A stretch of 64,000 bases of DNA from Pectinophora gossypiella (lineage: Eukaryota > Arthropoda > Insecta > Lepidoptera > Gelechiidae): the NCBI RefSeq assembly GCF_024362695.1, contig NC_065405.1:5030672-5094671 (forward strand), in the 5' to 3' direction. Under the pieces are notes generated by a model, which searched no databases, was not told the DNA's origin, and saw nothing but the letters and a program-made list of their open reading frames with translations. This document shows, in pieces, positions 24,805 through 37,112 of this stretch (within the stretch, counting starts at the first letter, position 1; each line of letters opens with the position of its first letter). Both the position numbers and the translations under genes were made by a program.

Positions 24805-24980
24805 AAACACACGCCCGTAATCTGTAACGGGGTAGGTAGAGTCACAATTAATCAAAAGACAATTTGACACTCTTGATACAAAGTCCTAAGATGGATGTAA
24901 TGTACCATATGGTGACAAGCGGTCAGCTCAGGTCGTCACCCATAGCGGCCCATCTTGTTAGAAAAGACCTGTCGCTTTTA
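24805..24980. repeat. Dispersed repeat, family F
   Basis: AACGGGGTAGGTAGAGTCAC and CTAAGATGGATGTAATG are shared with 32040-32240 and, inverted, with 33110-33260. Confidence 0.5.
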
Positions 24981-25309
24981 TGACTCCCTCCCAAATACCA
25001 GAAATTATAATAGATAAGTTTCGGAGCTACTAATAAGTAGATAAGTATAAAATACTGTTTGTATTGTAAAAAACCTATAAAAAAATCTGGCTCTTAGCCA
25101 TATTTCTTCTCCTAAAGACTGATTAGTTGAAACACCTACGTAACATAACAAATACTTTATTGCACAAACAGGAAATACAAAATACTAAACAAAAGAGAAA
25201 TAGAAGGAGTACAATAGACGGCCTTATTGTTACGTAGCAATCTCTACGTACTTAAAAATCAAAATCAATTAAGTATTGTTGGGTGTAATTAGAATGTAGA
25301 TGATGATGA

Positions 25310-25510
25310 CCTCCACAAACCCGCAGTGGAGCAGAGTGGTCGAGTATGCTCCATCCATACCTCTTCCGGTTGATTGAGGGGAGGCCTATGCCCAGCAGGT
25401 CGTATGAAGGCTGTTCTTCTCTCGTGTGGGGGTTGTGAGATCAAGGACAGTCCTCAACAACCCTGGGACAAGGATTATTGTTGAGTCGCCCCTTCGCCAG
25501 GCTGTTTATG
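25310..25510. mobile_element. SINE/LINE tails, composite
   Basis: CCCGCAGTGGAGCAGAGTGG and GGGAGGCCTATGCCCAGCAG are followed directly by the SINE end TTCTCTCGTGTGGGGGTTGT. A similar join is seen at 33940-34085. Confidence 0.5.
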
Positions 25511-27133
25511 TTATGTTATGTAGAATGTTGAGCTACCGGTTGCAGAGGCGAAGATGGAAGCCATCGGTACGGCAATGTAGGACGGAAAGGGCAAGTCACA
25601 AGGACTGTAACCTGGAACCTGTCAGAGGGCAGTAGTAACTGCCAGTATTATGCAGAGGATAGGAGTCCTAGTAAGGCTTTGAAATAGACTAATCTGGCCA
25701 TCCCACTCGCGTCAGACAGAGTACTGCGGGGCGGAAGAAAACCTCTGCCCTAGTTTTCCCTAAAAATGTAGCATGGCTAATGCTACACCGAGAAGAGCGT
25801 GGCTATTATACTTAGAAACTTAGGGTGGTATTAATAAACTAATCTCAGCTTCGAGACTGCTCTCAAGATCAAGTCAATGTGACAGTTCTTATACAGGGTG
25901 TTAGTGACATCGTAACGAAAAAAAAAATGGAACGCCTATTTTATTGTACTAAAAACGATGGTGGGTGTTTTTCTTGTCGCAAATGTTTAATTAACATTTT
26001 CAATTTTTACTGTGCCGCAATGTAAGTCGAACAACGCGCCACACAGACGCTAAACTTACGCGCGGCTACGTTACGCGTGTGAGATACGATGTTGATATCT
26101 AGGTAGGAGTTTTCATTCTCTTGTATTTAGATGCTTAGTAGTGGTTCAACGTTTAAAAATGTTGTTTGTTGAAGTAGAACACCTACTGCCACGATTTTTC
26201 ACGCACGGTACCTACCTACCAGTTATTAAAACGTTCCTAACTTATTAACAATAAAAACTCTACTCTTGCCTTACCTTAATTGTTATTCCTTCGGATGAAG
26301 TACCTAGGTAGGTACCCTAGAACATGTCACGTCACGTAGGTATGCAACATCGCGTTTCCTCCGCGGTAGGTAGGTATCACACGCACTCACAAACACAACA
26401 CCTTGCTCTTTAATAAACATCAACAATCTTCCATACTTTTGCGCAGTAAATGGTCTATGATCTCATCATAGTCGACACTACTCATTTACAGAATGAAACA
26501 AACACTCACAAACACGAAAAAAATATCCTCGAAAAACATCACGCGATTCGGGTCAAGCTTAGTATTCGACTGAGCGGAAGCGCGCGGCGGCGGCGTTAGC
26601 GCAAAGCATCAAAGGCGCCGACTAAGGGCGCCGACGACGCACTGGCCGCGGCCGAGTCGAGCCGACGACTAGAGAGAGAGAGAGAGTATGTTTATGGTGC
26701 AAGTGACAGAGAAAGAAATAGTATCTGTTCGTATGCCTACTTTATTGGCGAGCGTTGCCCTTGACCCGTGCGCCGGCTATTCACCTGCGCATAGCTGAAG
26801 TTGTAGATACGTTATTATTATTATTGATGACACTGATAAAATTTAATAATTAGTAATTTTTATTTGTTTGTTTTAACTGTGCGTTCTATGCAGCTTAAAA
26901 CACAATATGGGACTGAAAAAAATCTATTTTTTTTATGAATTTGGCGACAGGAAACTTCACTTGATACCTATCAACTCAAAGAAATACCTAGTATCTGTTC
27001 GTAATGCCTACTTTATTGGCGCGCGTTGCCCTTGATCCGTGAGGCTATTCACGTCCGAGTATCCATCAAGACAGATCAAACAAGCCCTAACTCGGAGGTC
27101 TTGCGTCCCAGGATCCTTTAATTATGTCTTAGA

Positions 27134-27370
27134 ACCTTCTTGGCCTATGTGGTCCAGTGGTTGAGCGATGGGATGCGGAGGGTCCGGGTTCGTATTCCGG
27201 TGGGGACATATCACAAAAATCTGTTTATAAGGCCTTTGGTTGGGACGTTACAGGCTGATCACCTGATTGTCCGAAAGTAAAATGATCCGTGCTTCGGAAG
27301 GTACGTTAAGTCGTTGCTCCCGTCTACTAGGTACTTATGTAAGCACGTAGCCGTTACATGAATATTGTAC
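27134..27370 (+). mobile_element. tRNA-derived SINE
   Basis: The head has TGGTCCAGTGGTTGAGCGAT and GGGTCCGGGTTCGTATTCCG (A- and B-box regions). The body has TGATCACCTGATTGTCCGAA and GTGCTTCGGAAGGTACG. It is inserted within the long M1 element. Confidence 0.75.
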
Positions 27371-28107
27371 ACAGAACAGGATAGGTTTAATTAGTTCTTT
27401 ACTGATGATTTAACAATGAGATTTAAAACTACGAATAACTTAGTACTTAGTACCTCGGTACGGTACCAACATGTAACAAGAAAAATAAGATCACTCCACT
27501 CGGACAATTTTTTTCTTTGAACATGCCGACATTGCCTACGCGGCGGAGTTGCCGAACTATCGATAGGTAGATTATCAATTGTTGAACTTGAAAATTGTCT
27601 AAACTATCGAAAGTAGTGATAGTACATTTAGATCGATACTAGCGATAGTACCGATAGGTCTTGCTTTGTAACAATAATGGGTATTGATCTAAAAGATTTA
27701 TTTATTTATTTATTTTCGATTTTTGTGTAGCGAGGTTTTGCGTAGGTACTTACATACTAAGTTGGTGGATGGTTGACATAGTAGGTAACTAATTACCTAA
27801 TCTGTGGTGGTTGTGTTAGTTGGTTGTTAGTTATTCTAATGACAACAAAGAATACAATTATTTACTGTTTCAACTGTTTTAGGTAGATAATGGCCCTGAT
27901 TCCTATGAGTAAATGAATGAATAACCCGGTCGAATCAAAAAGGTATCTCGCTGGTAACTTAATTCTGTCGGTTGTTTTAGATTTCTGCTTAAAATTGACG
28001 TGTATTCCATAAATTTTATGCCTGTTGATTATCCGTCCATTTAAGAATAAGAATAAAATAAATTTATAATTTACGATAGACAGAGAAAGAAATAGGATCG
28101 GTTCGTA

Positions 28108-28245
28108 GTGCCTACTTTGTAGGCCGCGCCGCCGCCGCGCCGCCGCCGCGCCGCCGGCGTGCGGCGCGGGGCGCGCGGAGCGGGGCGTGCGGAGCGGGGC
28201 GCGCGGCGCGGTGCGTGTGGCCGTTGACCCGTTCGAGCAGCTGTT
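28108..28245. repeat. GC-rich simple-sequence expansion
   Basis: CGCCGC-type and GCGGAGCGGGGCG-type short tandem repeats sit between the two halves of the M1 internal unit. The Arg/Pro-rich 60-codon frame on the minus strand is a by-product. Confidence 0.8.
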
Positions 28246-28796
28246 GTCTCCATTACATCGAAAATTTTCGATAATTTGTCATTATTGTTTTTTTTATTGA
28301 AATTTGGGTTCTATGCAGCTAAAAGCACAATATGGAATTGAAAATAATTAAAAACAAAACTCAAAATTTCATGAATTTTGCGACGGAAAATTCCACTAGA
28401 TATTAACTCAGAATCATGGTCTGAATCATCCCTTTCAGTATTCGTTACGATGTCACTAACACCCGGTATAAAAACAGGGGCTTGAGCATCATCTTGAGGG
28501 CAGTCTCAGTTGAGATTAGTTTATTAATACCACCCTTAGAGTAAATAGGTAGGTACCTAAGAATGTACTTATTAACAAGTAGCTAGACAATTGTATTCAT
28601 AACACGAGCGCTGTTTTTATAGCTAAATATAACTTAGGTCTAATCTATTGTTGGATAAAGTTTATTGTAAACAGAACCTATGTTTCGATACCTAGCACCT
28701 TTCTGTAGAGTATACACAATCGTTTTGCATGTACCAATGAGTCATAAGTATAAATTGTAATTTTATCCAATCAATTAGGTACTAGTTATAGAGGGC

Positions 28797-29080
28797 TTCT
28801 TCTATCGTGTGTCAGGGTTACTATTGAGCCGCCAAAGACCCCTGACGTGGCTCATGTAACGACTACTTACATCAGTAAGTAGTAACCGGGACCAACGGCT
28901 TAACGTGCCTTCCGAAGCACGGATCATCTTACTTTCGGACAATCTGGTGATCAGCCAGTAATGTTCTAACCAAACTAGGGACTACAAAGTATTTTTTGTG
29001 ATATGTCCCCCCGGGAACCGAACCCGGGACCTCCGGATCGTGAGCCCAGCGCTCAACCACTGGCCCACGGAGATCGTTTA
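28797..29080 (-). mobile_element. tRNA-derived SINE
   Basis: The reverse complement reads a head ending in GAACCGAACCCGGG-type B box (28990-29070) and the usual body and tail. Confidence 0.75.
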
Positions 29081-29666
29081 TAGAGCGTTCGTTTATAGAG
29101 CGCTCAAGCGGCATAACATTCGAAATTTTTCATACAGTCACTGTGGTCCTGTGGTAGCGATAGCAATACGATTTACAACTAGATATTTGGCAGAATTATA
29201 TCCCTTTCATTCACTGCCAAACGATAGAATCTGTCAAATCTTAAAGGACACTGTAAACACTGTGAAAACCTTTAATTTCAAAATCAAATTCATTTCAATA
29301 ATCAAAAGTAATATGTTGGAAGAGCACACACAAGGGTGTTGGGAATGCCTCGCTGTTAATCAAAGACATATCTTTAATTTATATTAAATTTTATTACTTT
29401 CAGGTTAGTCTCATTTACTAATTGTAAAAGGTTACAGAAATAAAACTATTTTTATATGTTTTATTTATTTATCATTCACTAGTGTCACTGAAATGGTGTC
29501 AAATGAAAAAGTGCTGGAAAGAGTTGAAGAAAGAAAGAAAGAAAGAAAGAAAACATTTATTTTAGAAACAAGTAGGTGGTACACACAATAGAAAAATGAA
29601 CAAAATAATGAATTAAAACCTTATCTCTAAAAAGGGACATCAGCTCAGCAAGAAAAGAGAACCATA

Positions 29667-29906
29667 TTGAAGACTGTAGAGAACCGGAGAGGAAATATGA
29701 TTGGCCACCTGATACGACACGATTCATTTATAACAAACATTATAGAAGGAAAAATTGAAGGGAAGAGAGGAAGGGGTAGACCTAGGAGAACATTTATGAA
29801 ACAAATAAAAGAGAAGGTGCAGGTCGTGTCGTATCAGGAGGTGAAGGTTTTGGCGGGAAGAAGAGAGGAATGGCGATTACTCCACCGACAAGAGCGCAGC
29901 TCTTAA
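29667..29906 (+). pseudogene. C-terminal fragment of an RTE-type LINE reverse transcriptase
   Basis: The frame reads NMIGHLIRHDSFITNIIEGK, then EGKRGRGRPRRTF, then EEWRLLHRQERSS and stop. The GH-RH...IEGK...GRGRPR...EEWR..LHRQ pattern is the hallmark of the C-terminus of RTE-like polyproteins in insects. It is followed by a GA microsatellite at 29909. The RT and endonuclease domains are absent. Confidence 0.75.
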
Positions 29907-30307
29907 ATAGAGAGAGAGAGAGAGTGTCACCCAAACTAACACAACACTAATAAAACTTTACTGTGAACAATATAATTCCTTAACTCCCTACGTGTGGTCC
30001 CAATTCATTGAAGCGCTAGCAATAAGGCCAACAAATATTTGCGAGGATAAATAAACTGACAGCTCTTATGAAGCCACTTTAGAGAACATTAAACTTCCAG
30101 TTAAGCCGGAGTACTGAACTTGCCGTTAAATTACAATACTGGGAACAATGTTCCTTTGAGACAAGAAGGAAATAATAAATAAGGATTACCTTGCGAAGCG
30201 TTCATTTGATTTATAACGCGAGTCACTGACCTGCGCAACAAATGCTGATTTATTTTAAAACTTTCACAATGGCTCCGATTCCTGCAGACACCTTCTAATT
30301 ATGTTTT

Positions 30308-30464
30308 TGAAAAGGAAAGGGACAGGTGATTGACAATTGTTAATTTTAAAATGAATGTCAACTTTATTCTGTCGGGTTATTGCCCAATGTAAAATTTTTA
30401 GAAGGTTGTTTTAGATTTGTTCCATAAATTTTATGCCTGTCGATTACCCGTCCCTTTCCTTTTC
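30308..30464. mobile_element. MITE with GAAAAGGAAAGGGACAGGT ends
   Basis: The left end GAAAAGGAAAGGGACAGGTG and the right CGATTACCCGTCCCTTTCCT are inverse. A partial relative with CATAAATTTTATGCCTGTTG is at 27,918-28,050. Confidence 0.75.
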
Positions 30465-30984
30465 GGCGGATAAGAAAATGACAGATGTAACTTAAAATAA
30501 AATTAGATTATATTATATGTACTGCAATCGGCACCAGTATCTTGTTAAAATATATTGAACAAAGTAGTAAAGTGGTATACTACCTGGTATAAACACAGTG
30601 TTTTCTAAAGTAGGTCACTACTTCGGAAGAGATACGTGTATACTATAGAGTTCAGCTTTTCAACAGTGAAAAAAACATCGTGAAAATGCTTGAAGAAACA
30701 TGTAAACCTATTCTTAGGTATACATGAGATGATGAGACTATAAGAGAGAGCGAGAGCGTTTTCCCACTTCTCCGATCCGAGTCCATCAAATGCCGGATCC
30801 GAAGTACCCGTCGAACTATTTGTATGGTAGCTTGCACACTACCATAGAATAAGGAATAATAGAACGTACTACGTATAGACCGGCAACCCTCTGCTCCCCA
30901 CTAGCGGCTGAGCTAGGTTTGCCTCACCTCCTTGGTCTTAATTTAGTAATATAGGCGTGACAGGTCACATACAGAGATGCGCTT

Positions 30985-31142
30985 GTACGGTCACGAGCAC
31001 TAATATGTATACACTTTGAAACCATGTCATATTAACTTTTTTGACAAATGAAATCGTAAGTCTCATTAAATGTCAAATATGATAGTGCGACAGGGTTCTA
31101 ATTCTAAAGTGGGTAAGTACATGATATTTCTCATGACTGTAC
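30985..31142. mobile_element. MITE family M2, copy 2
   Basis: GTACGGTCACGAGCACTAAT and TTCTCATGACTGTAC ends; interior TAGTGCGACAGGGTTCTAAT. Confidence 0.8.
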
Positions 31143-31344
31143 GATAACGTCAATGTGTAGTGTCTGTGTAAAATGAGCTTCTTTGTATGAAATGTCCAGG
31201 GCATAAGCCTACACCCGTCCGTTCTCCGATCTCATAGTAATTGTCTACTGTCTGTCGTTTTCGTTTTCGAATCAGATGTACTGCGAAAACGTCCTAGGAC
31301 TGTTATAAGTTACGTAGAACTTACCGTTTATTGAGTACAGTTTC

Positions 31345-31470
31345 ACTAACACAGTTGGCTCGACCATTATAGACGGCGATACACACCAACTATCACGTTG
31401 GTCTAACAGAAAGCCCAGTGAGGCGTGGGTACTATGTTCAACATGCGATGGATGTCCTCAGACGTAAGTC
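31345..31470. repeat. Dispersed repeat, family D
   Basis: ACACAGTTGGCTCGACCATT then ATAGACGGCGATAC; shared with 34805-34925. Confidence 0.6.
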
Positions 31471-31712
31471 CTCAGAAAACAGTTGTGGTAGGTCCACTTA
31501 GTGGCTCAGAAAGGGAGTAAAACCGGCGGTGACGTTTATTGGCACAATCCGCGGCTAAGTGGTCCTCTCCTCGGCGGGCATGGGATCGCTACGAGATTAC
31601 AAACCTTCACCAAGTAATCCGTATTGGAGTGGAGCAGTATTGGTGAATATACACCTACACTACGTCTAGAAGTTCCTAATAAAACATTGTTTTAAGTTTA
31701 CGCGGTTATTAT

Positions 31713-31909
31713 CATAATTAAAGCACATAATAACGGGTTCTTACCGCGTTTAAATTGGGATAAGAGACTCCCGATATTTCGACACTGTTGCACTGTGAAT
31801 CTCTTCAGTCATCCCGTGATCATGGCACTTGCAACAGTGTCGAAATATCGGGAGACTCATATCCCCAGTTTAACGCGGTAAGAACCCGTTATTATGTGCT
31901 TCAATTATG
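31713..31909. mobile_element. 197-bp foldback MITE
   Basis: CATAATT-AAGCACATAATAACGGG on the left and its inverse on the right. Inner arms TCCCGATATTTCGACACTGT and ACAGTGTCGAAATATCGGGA also pair. Confidence 0.85.
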
Positions 31910-32039
31910 TTCCTAATAATTTAATTTCCCTAGCATCATACCGTTTTTCACGGGGTCCGCTTATCTACCCTGAAGATTTGACAGGTCTGGTTTTTTACAA
32001 ATTCCTAAAAATGTGATTAGTAGAAAAACATAAATACAT

Positions 32040-32245
32040 AAACTCACGCCTGTACTCCCCAATAGGATAGGCAGAGCCACAAGTAATCAAAGACAACTTG
32101 CAGCCACCATATTGATACGAAGTCCCTAGATGGATATGATGAGTATAATGAACCTTTTAGTGACAAAGGATCAGCCTAACGTTCATAAAGGATTGTCCAT
32201 AATGTTAGAAACGACACAATTTCCCTGTGGAATTTTACGTCTTGC
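32040..32245. repeat. Dispersed repeat, family F
   Basis: CCAATAGGATAGGCAGAGCC, TCTTGCCCGGGAAGAC and related blocks are shared with 24805 and the inverted partial copies at 32890 and 33110. Confidence 0.5.
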
Positions 32246-32951
32246 CCGGGAAGACAAAAGAAACTGAACTGACGGCTGTAGGCAGTAGTTGCAGCAGCAA
32301 GTCCTCATTTAAGGATGAGGTGAGGATATTCCTAAAAACATTAAGATAATGTAACGTAGGTAAATCTAGCCCATAGCTGGAGGTGATCGTTTCACCACAA
32401 AACACATAATAACGGTTTATATTTCTACTCGGATAAGATCTATCGTCATTTTCTATAAGTTTGCACGTCATAATATTTCACTAAGTACTTAATTAATAAA
32501 GGCAATTCGCATTCGCATCGAGTACTTTACCAATTCATATCCGGAGTCTGTTCTATTGGTGCTAATGAAAAGCAAACACCGTATTCAGTAAAAGTTGGAA
32601 AGGAAGGCAGGACAATGCGCGGCGGACAAAGGCCGGCGTCCGCGGCTCGCATAGCAATCAGGGCGGAGCCCCATGTGACGACAGGCAGACACATCAGCCT
32701 TATACTGTGCTATACATATCCTTAACGGCTGCGGTGGCGTCATTACCAGTATGGGTGGCTGCCGAGCTATGCTTTGACTTTAGATGAGCTAAGTTTTAGA
32801 GCAGAATGCATAATAGTACGTACAAGTTTAGACAGCTATTTCATACTATAACGACATTTGATAGAAGCAAAATAGGGCTGCTAATATAGCTTTCTGTCTT
32901 CCCGGCCAAGTCGTAAAATTCGATTGAGGGAGTGTGTCCTTTCTAACATGA

Positions 32952-33085
32952 TCGTTCCTTCTATCGTATGGGCTACAAGGTGGATTACTAACCTCATCAA
33001 CTCTGGTGTCCGGGTTATTATTGAGCTGCTAAAGGTCCCTGACAATGACGCACACCAGTACCCGGGACTAACGGCTTAACGTGGC
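32952..33085 (-). mobile_element. tRNA-derived SINE, tail part
   Basis: It shares the TTCTATCGTATGGG tail end, the GGTGTCCGGGTTATTATTGA block and CTAACGGCTTAACGTG with the fuller copies. Confidence 0.6.
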
Positions 33086-33614
33086 GTGTGTAACGAGTTC
33101 CTACATGATGGACAATTGTTATGGGCGATAGACTGATCCCTAATCAGCATAAGCTTCTCACCATATATCCATCTTAGGGCTTTATATCAACAGTGCTTGC
33201 AAGTTGTCTTTGATTACTCTCTGCCTACCCCATTAGGGATTACGGCCGTGAGTTTATGTATGTACGTTATGTATGTAAAATAGCATTCTATAATATAGTA
33301 AATAAAGCGAAGTTGTGCTAAGATCATAGAATAAGGAATACTACTTACCTACGTGTAAGATTTAATATTTTACAAAATATTATTTACGCCAAAACGAGTT
33401 ACCTATAGCTGCTATAACACCTTCAAAGGAGATATCATACACTATAAAATTACCTGTAGTTAGTATAATATGAATGCTTTTTTTTCAACGAAGAGTTTTT
33501 ACCGATCCAACGGCACGGCGCTTTTTGCAATCCGTAAAATTGGTTTTGATGTTGCTCGATCATCTTAATTTAGATCCAACGAAACGGGAAGTCCGACACG
33601 CGATGTTATAATTA

Positions 33615-33715
33615 TATCATCATCATCATCATCAGCCGTATGACGCCCACTGCTGGGCATAGGCCTCCCCCAAGGATCTCCACGACGATCGGTCCTGCGC
33701 TGCTGATAATTATAT
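33615..33715 (+). mobile_element. Lepidopteran retroelement 3' tail
   Basis: TCATCATCATCATCAGCC then GCCCACTGCTGGGCATAGGC, a widespread lepidopteran repeat. Confidence 0.65.
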
Positions 33716-33734
33716 TATTATTCGAAATTACTTC

Positions 33735-33935
33735 TAGTGGTTAGAGCGTTGAGCTCATGATCTGGAGGTCCGGGTTTGATTCCCGATAGGAACATTGTCG
33801 AAATCACTTTGAGACTGTCCTTTGTTTGGTCATTGCAGGCTTGAATCACCTAATTGTCCGAAAAAGTAAGATGATTCCGTGCTTCGGAAGGTACCGGTCC
33901 CGGGCAGTAGCCGCCACATTGGGCTAGTTTGGTAC
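33735..33935 (+). mobile_element. tRNA-derived SINE
   Basis: TAGTGGTTAGAGCGTTGAGC and GGTCCGGGTTTGATTCCCG give A- and B-box-like motifs, followed by the usual body ending TGCTTCGGAAGGTACCGG. Confidence 0.75.
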
Positions 33936-34092
33936 CTCCACCAGCCCGCAGTGGAGCAGCGTGGTGGAGTATGCTTCATAACCCCTCCAGTTGATTTAGA
34001 GGAGGCGTTTTGTTGCCTATATACGGTCCAGTGCGGGGCACAGGTCATCCCTTCATCAACCAGAGGTGGTATGAAGCCTATTGTATAATGTA

Positions 34093-34545
34093 CTAGCTTT
34101 TGCCCGCGACTTTGTCCGCGTGGCGTGTTATAAAAGAGAGATCTTTGTGTGTGTGTGGGAGAAAGGTTAAAAAATGCTTAATGTTATTATTTTTAAATGA
34201 GGTTAGAGTATAAGTGGCTCAGTTAAATAAAGAATTGTTATTAATTTTTAGATTATTAGTTTATGATAATTTGGTTTAATATAAATTCAGGAAAATACGA
34301 TCAGAGGAGGCTAACCCTAAAGTACCTATAAGCTTTCGTCTGGAATTGATGAGAATGTTTATTTCATACAAATATTTTTTCCCGCTAACTCCCGTTCCCG
34401 TGGGAATTTCGAGAATTCCTTTCTTAGTGCACCTCTACGGTACTTAAGCTACGTCCTTTCCAAATTTCAAGTGCCTACGTTTAGCCGTTTAGGCTGTGCG
34501 TTGATATGTCAGTCAGTCAGTTTCTCCTTTTATATATTTAGATAC
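34093..34545 (-). mobile_element. Helitron-like element, inverted copy of the 9471 family
   Basis: It begins CTAGCTTTTGCCCGCGACTT and ends near GTCAGTTTCTCCTTTTATAT, the reverse of the 9471-10003 element. Confidence 0.7.
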
Positions 34546-34804
34546 TATATTTTTTATTTCATAGCTATCAAGAGTCACAAGCTCGCTCAGAACCCGGCTC
34601 AAAGTCAAGTGCAACTTCGCTTTCAAGTAACTGCGAGTGAAACTTAGCCCTTTAAAAGGAAAGTTGAATTCTGAAAGGCGGCTACTGGGACAGAAATACT
34701 AGGACGTCTCAGTATAAGACTGTAGACAATTTGACAATATTATTAAGCCATACACATACATAAAATCACGCTCGTAACCTAACGGAGTGGGCAGAGCCGT
34801 AAGG

Positions 34805-34925
34805 CGTTATAACACAGTTGGCTCGACCATTATAGACAGCGATACGGCTCACCACCTACCTATCAAGTTGGTCTAAAGGAAAGTTCGGTGAGGTGTGGGT
34901 ACTTAGTTCATCTCGCGATGGATAT
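34805..34925. repeat. Dispersed repeat, family D
   Basis: ACACAGTTGGCTCGACCATT and CAAGTTGGTCTAAAGGAAAG; adjacent to M2 copy 3. Confidence 0.6.
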
Positions 34926-35066
34926 ACGGTCACGAGCATTAATATGTATACACTTTGGTACCATGTCACATTCACTTTTTTGACAAATTGAACTGTAAGT
35001 CTTACTAAATGTTAAATGTGTTAGTGCGACAGAGTCCTAAAATGGGTACATTATATTGCTCATGGC
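34925..35066. mobile_element. MITE family M2, copy 3
   Basis: TACGGTCACGAGCATTAATA to TATTGCTCATG, with the usual interior. Confidence 0.75.
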
Positions 35067-35527
35067 AATACCTCTGACTACCCCAATTGGAATAACCTTT
35101 TACAGATTAGTTAGTTACTAGACTACACAGCCACACTCTTGATATTCATAGTGAGATATTAGATTTTTTTGTTATTGATCTATAATACGTATTACATACG
35201 TAAAATCACGCCCCTAATCCCTAACGGGGTGGAGAGAACCACAAATCAATAAGATAAGGTATTATCGACTCCTCGGTCGACATTCCACATGGGTATTTGT
35301 CAACATTGTTGCATAATTTGTCATTGAACCAGAATTATGAAGGTTAATGAACATGCTTGCACCTTTAATGGTAACCAATCTTGCAAAAGATGCATAATCT
35401 TCAAGCGCATGCTTTTACAGGGTCGAGAGAAAGGGATATTATTACCAATCCGTCTTGTACACATTTTGTTCCTACTCAAAACGTTGTTATCCCTAAATTC
35501 CTGGTGAGTTACTTCGGGCAGAGCTTC

Positions 35528-35725
35528 ACTACATAGTATAAAACACAGTCGCTTTTTCAGTCCCTATATACGCCTAAATCTTTACAACTACGCAACGGAT
35601 TTTGATGCGGTTTTTTTTAATAGAATAGTGGCGAAATACTGTTAATTTTGAGGTTTTATAATGTCGTAAATAATTTAATTTTTTCTTCAGAATTGCACCC
35701 GAGCGAAGCCGGGGCGGGTCGCTAG
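35528..35725 (+). mobile_element. Helitron-like element (family H2), copy 2
   Basis: CTACATAGTATAAAACACAG start and GGGGCGGGTCGCTAG end. Confidence 0.7.
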
Positions 35726-35744
35726 TTAGTAACAAAGCTATATA

Positions 35745-35970
35745 CAGGGTGTTAGTGACATCGTAACGAAAACTTTGAGGGGTGATTGAGGCCATGATTC
35801 TGAGATGATATCAAGTGGAATTTTCATCGCAAAATTATAGAATTGAAAATAATTTAAAAAAAACTAAAAATAATCATGAATTTTGCGACGAAAAATTCCA
35901 CTTGATATTAACTCAGAATCATGGTCTGAATCATCCCCTGAGTATTCGTTACGATGTCACTAACACCCTG
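35745..35970. mobile_element. M1-family MITE, short copy
   Basis: CAGGGTGTTAGTGACATCG and CGATGTCACTAACACCCTG ends are flanked by TA. Strong internal inverted arms pair around TTGATAT and GAATCATGG. Confidence 0.9.
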
Positions 35971-36873
35971 TATAATATAACTAGGTACGAGAAAAAAACA
36001 AATAATAATAAACAGAAGCAGTGAGGTAGGTTGACTCTGCGTAAACGCGAATGAAATCTAAGTCTATGGGTTAAGCTAACAACATATTACAATCCCTTAC
36101 ATAGCTCACGCCTATTTCCCGTTGGGAAAGGCAGCTCTGAATTCTACTTACTACTGCCACACGACTTTCGCTTCTTGCACTCTCATCAGTCTTAATGTAC
36201 ACCCTTATGTACAGTGATAGGTATGCCGTCCCCGGGAATCTTCTTAAAGCTGTTGCTCTTGTAAAAACTCTTTAATAGTAAGAACACTGGCTGCTTTTCT
36301 TGTTCAAACTGTTCTTTCTTGTACTCCGGCCTTATCTGCCTAAAGGTTAGGTTATAAAGATCTTTTTAATTAAGCCTTGCGCCTTTTTATTGCAGCACAT
36401 CACTGCTTATGTAAAGATTAAAAACTAATTACCTAACAGACATAAAGTCCAAAATAGTTTTTAGTCACAATATCTTTTGTTCTCATCAGAGTTGGCAGCT
36501 GCCCGCCAATCGTCCTCATTAAGCCCTCAACAGAGATAAATAATCCGGCTGAAACTAAACAAAAGAAACTCACACGTACACAAACTAATAAAGATTCGCA
36601 GTCACGACCAGTGATGAGCCGTAACCGGGAATGTTCCCAAAGTGAGAAAGTTCCCGTTGTAAAAACTTTTTAATAGTAAGGACACTGCTTTTTTTTTCAA
36701 ATTGTTCTTTCTTGCACTCTAGTCTTATCTGCCTAAAGGTTAGGTAATAAAGAAACATAAGTTTTGCGCCTTTTCACTGCCAGGAACGTTCCCAAAGTGG
36801 ACACGTTCCAGATATAAAAACTCTTTAATAGTAAGGACACTGGCTGGTTTTGTGTTTCAAATTGTTCTGTCTT

Positions 36874-37008
36874 GTACGGTCACGAGCATTAATATGTATA
36901 CACTTTGATACCATGTCACATTAACTTTTTTACAAATTGAATTGTAAGTCTCACTAAATGTCAAATATGTTAGTGCGACAGAGTCCTAAAGTGGGTACAT
37001 TATAAATA
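36874..37008. mobile_element. MITE family M2, copy 4, nested
   Basis: GTACGGTCACGAGCATTAAT to GGGTACATTAT, lying inside a tandem-repeat unit. Confidence 0.8.
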
Positions 37009-37044
37009 TAGTCTTATCTGCCTAAAGGTTAGGTAATAAAGCTT

Positions 37045-37112
37045 CTCCCTATCCATCCATAGGGAAGGCCCGTGCCCCAGCAGTGGGGACGTTAATGGGC
37101 TGATGATGATGA
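37045..37112 (+). mobile_element. LINE-type 3' tail
   Basis: CCCGTGCCCCAGCAGTGGGG and TGATGATGATGA, as at 23825. Confidence 0.6.

Larger units (their letters stand above)
25894..28466. mobile_element. Long (2.6-kb) M1-family element, TA-flanked
   Basis: The ends CAGGGTGTTAGTGACATCG and CGATGTCACTAACACCCGG match the 225-bp MITEs at 21335 and 35745. The interior is longer, with three partial copies of a unit containing TGCCTACTTTATTGGC (about 26735, 27005 and 28108), GC-rich expansions, and a SINE at 27134. No transposase frame is visible. Confidence 0.7.
25822..28536. mobile_element. Outer inverted-repeat element interrupted by an M1-type element
   Basis: AGGGTGGTATTAATAAACTA then ATCTCA on the left and its inverse ending TTAATACCACCCT on the right enclose 25894-28466. 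Both arms continue inward for about 70 bp with imperfect complementarity (GACTGCTCTCAAGAT against ATCTTGAGGGCAGTC). Confidence 0.7.

Noticed and set aside
33830..34088. Frames of 69-72 codons over the SINE and LINE tails
   Set aside because: They lie inside non-coding repeat copies.
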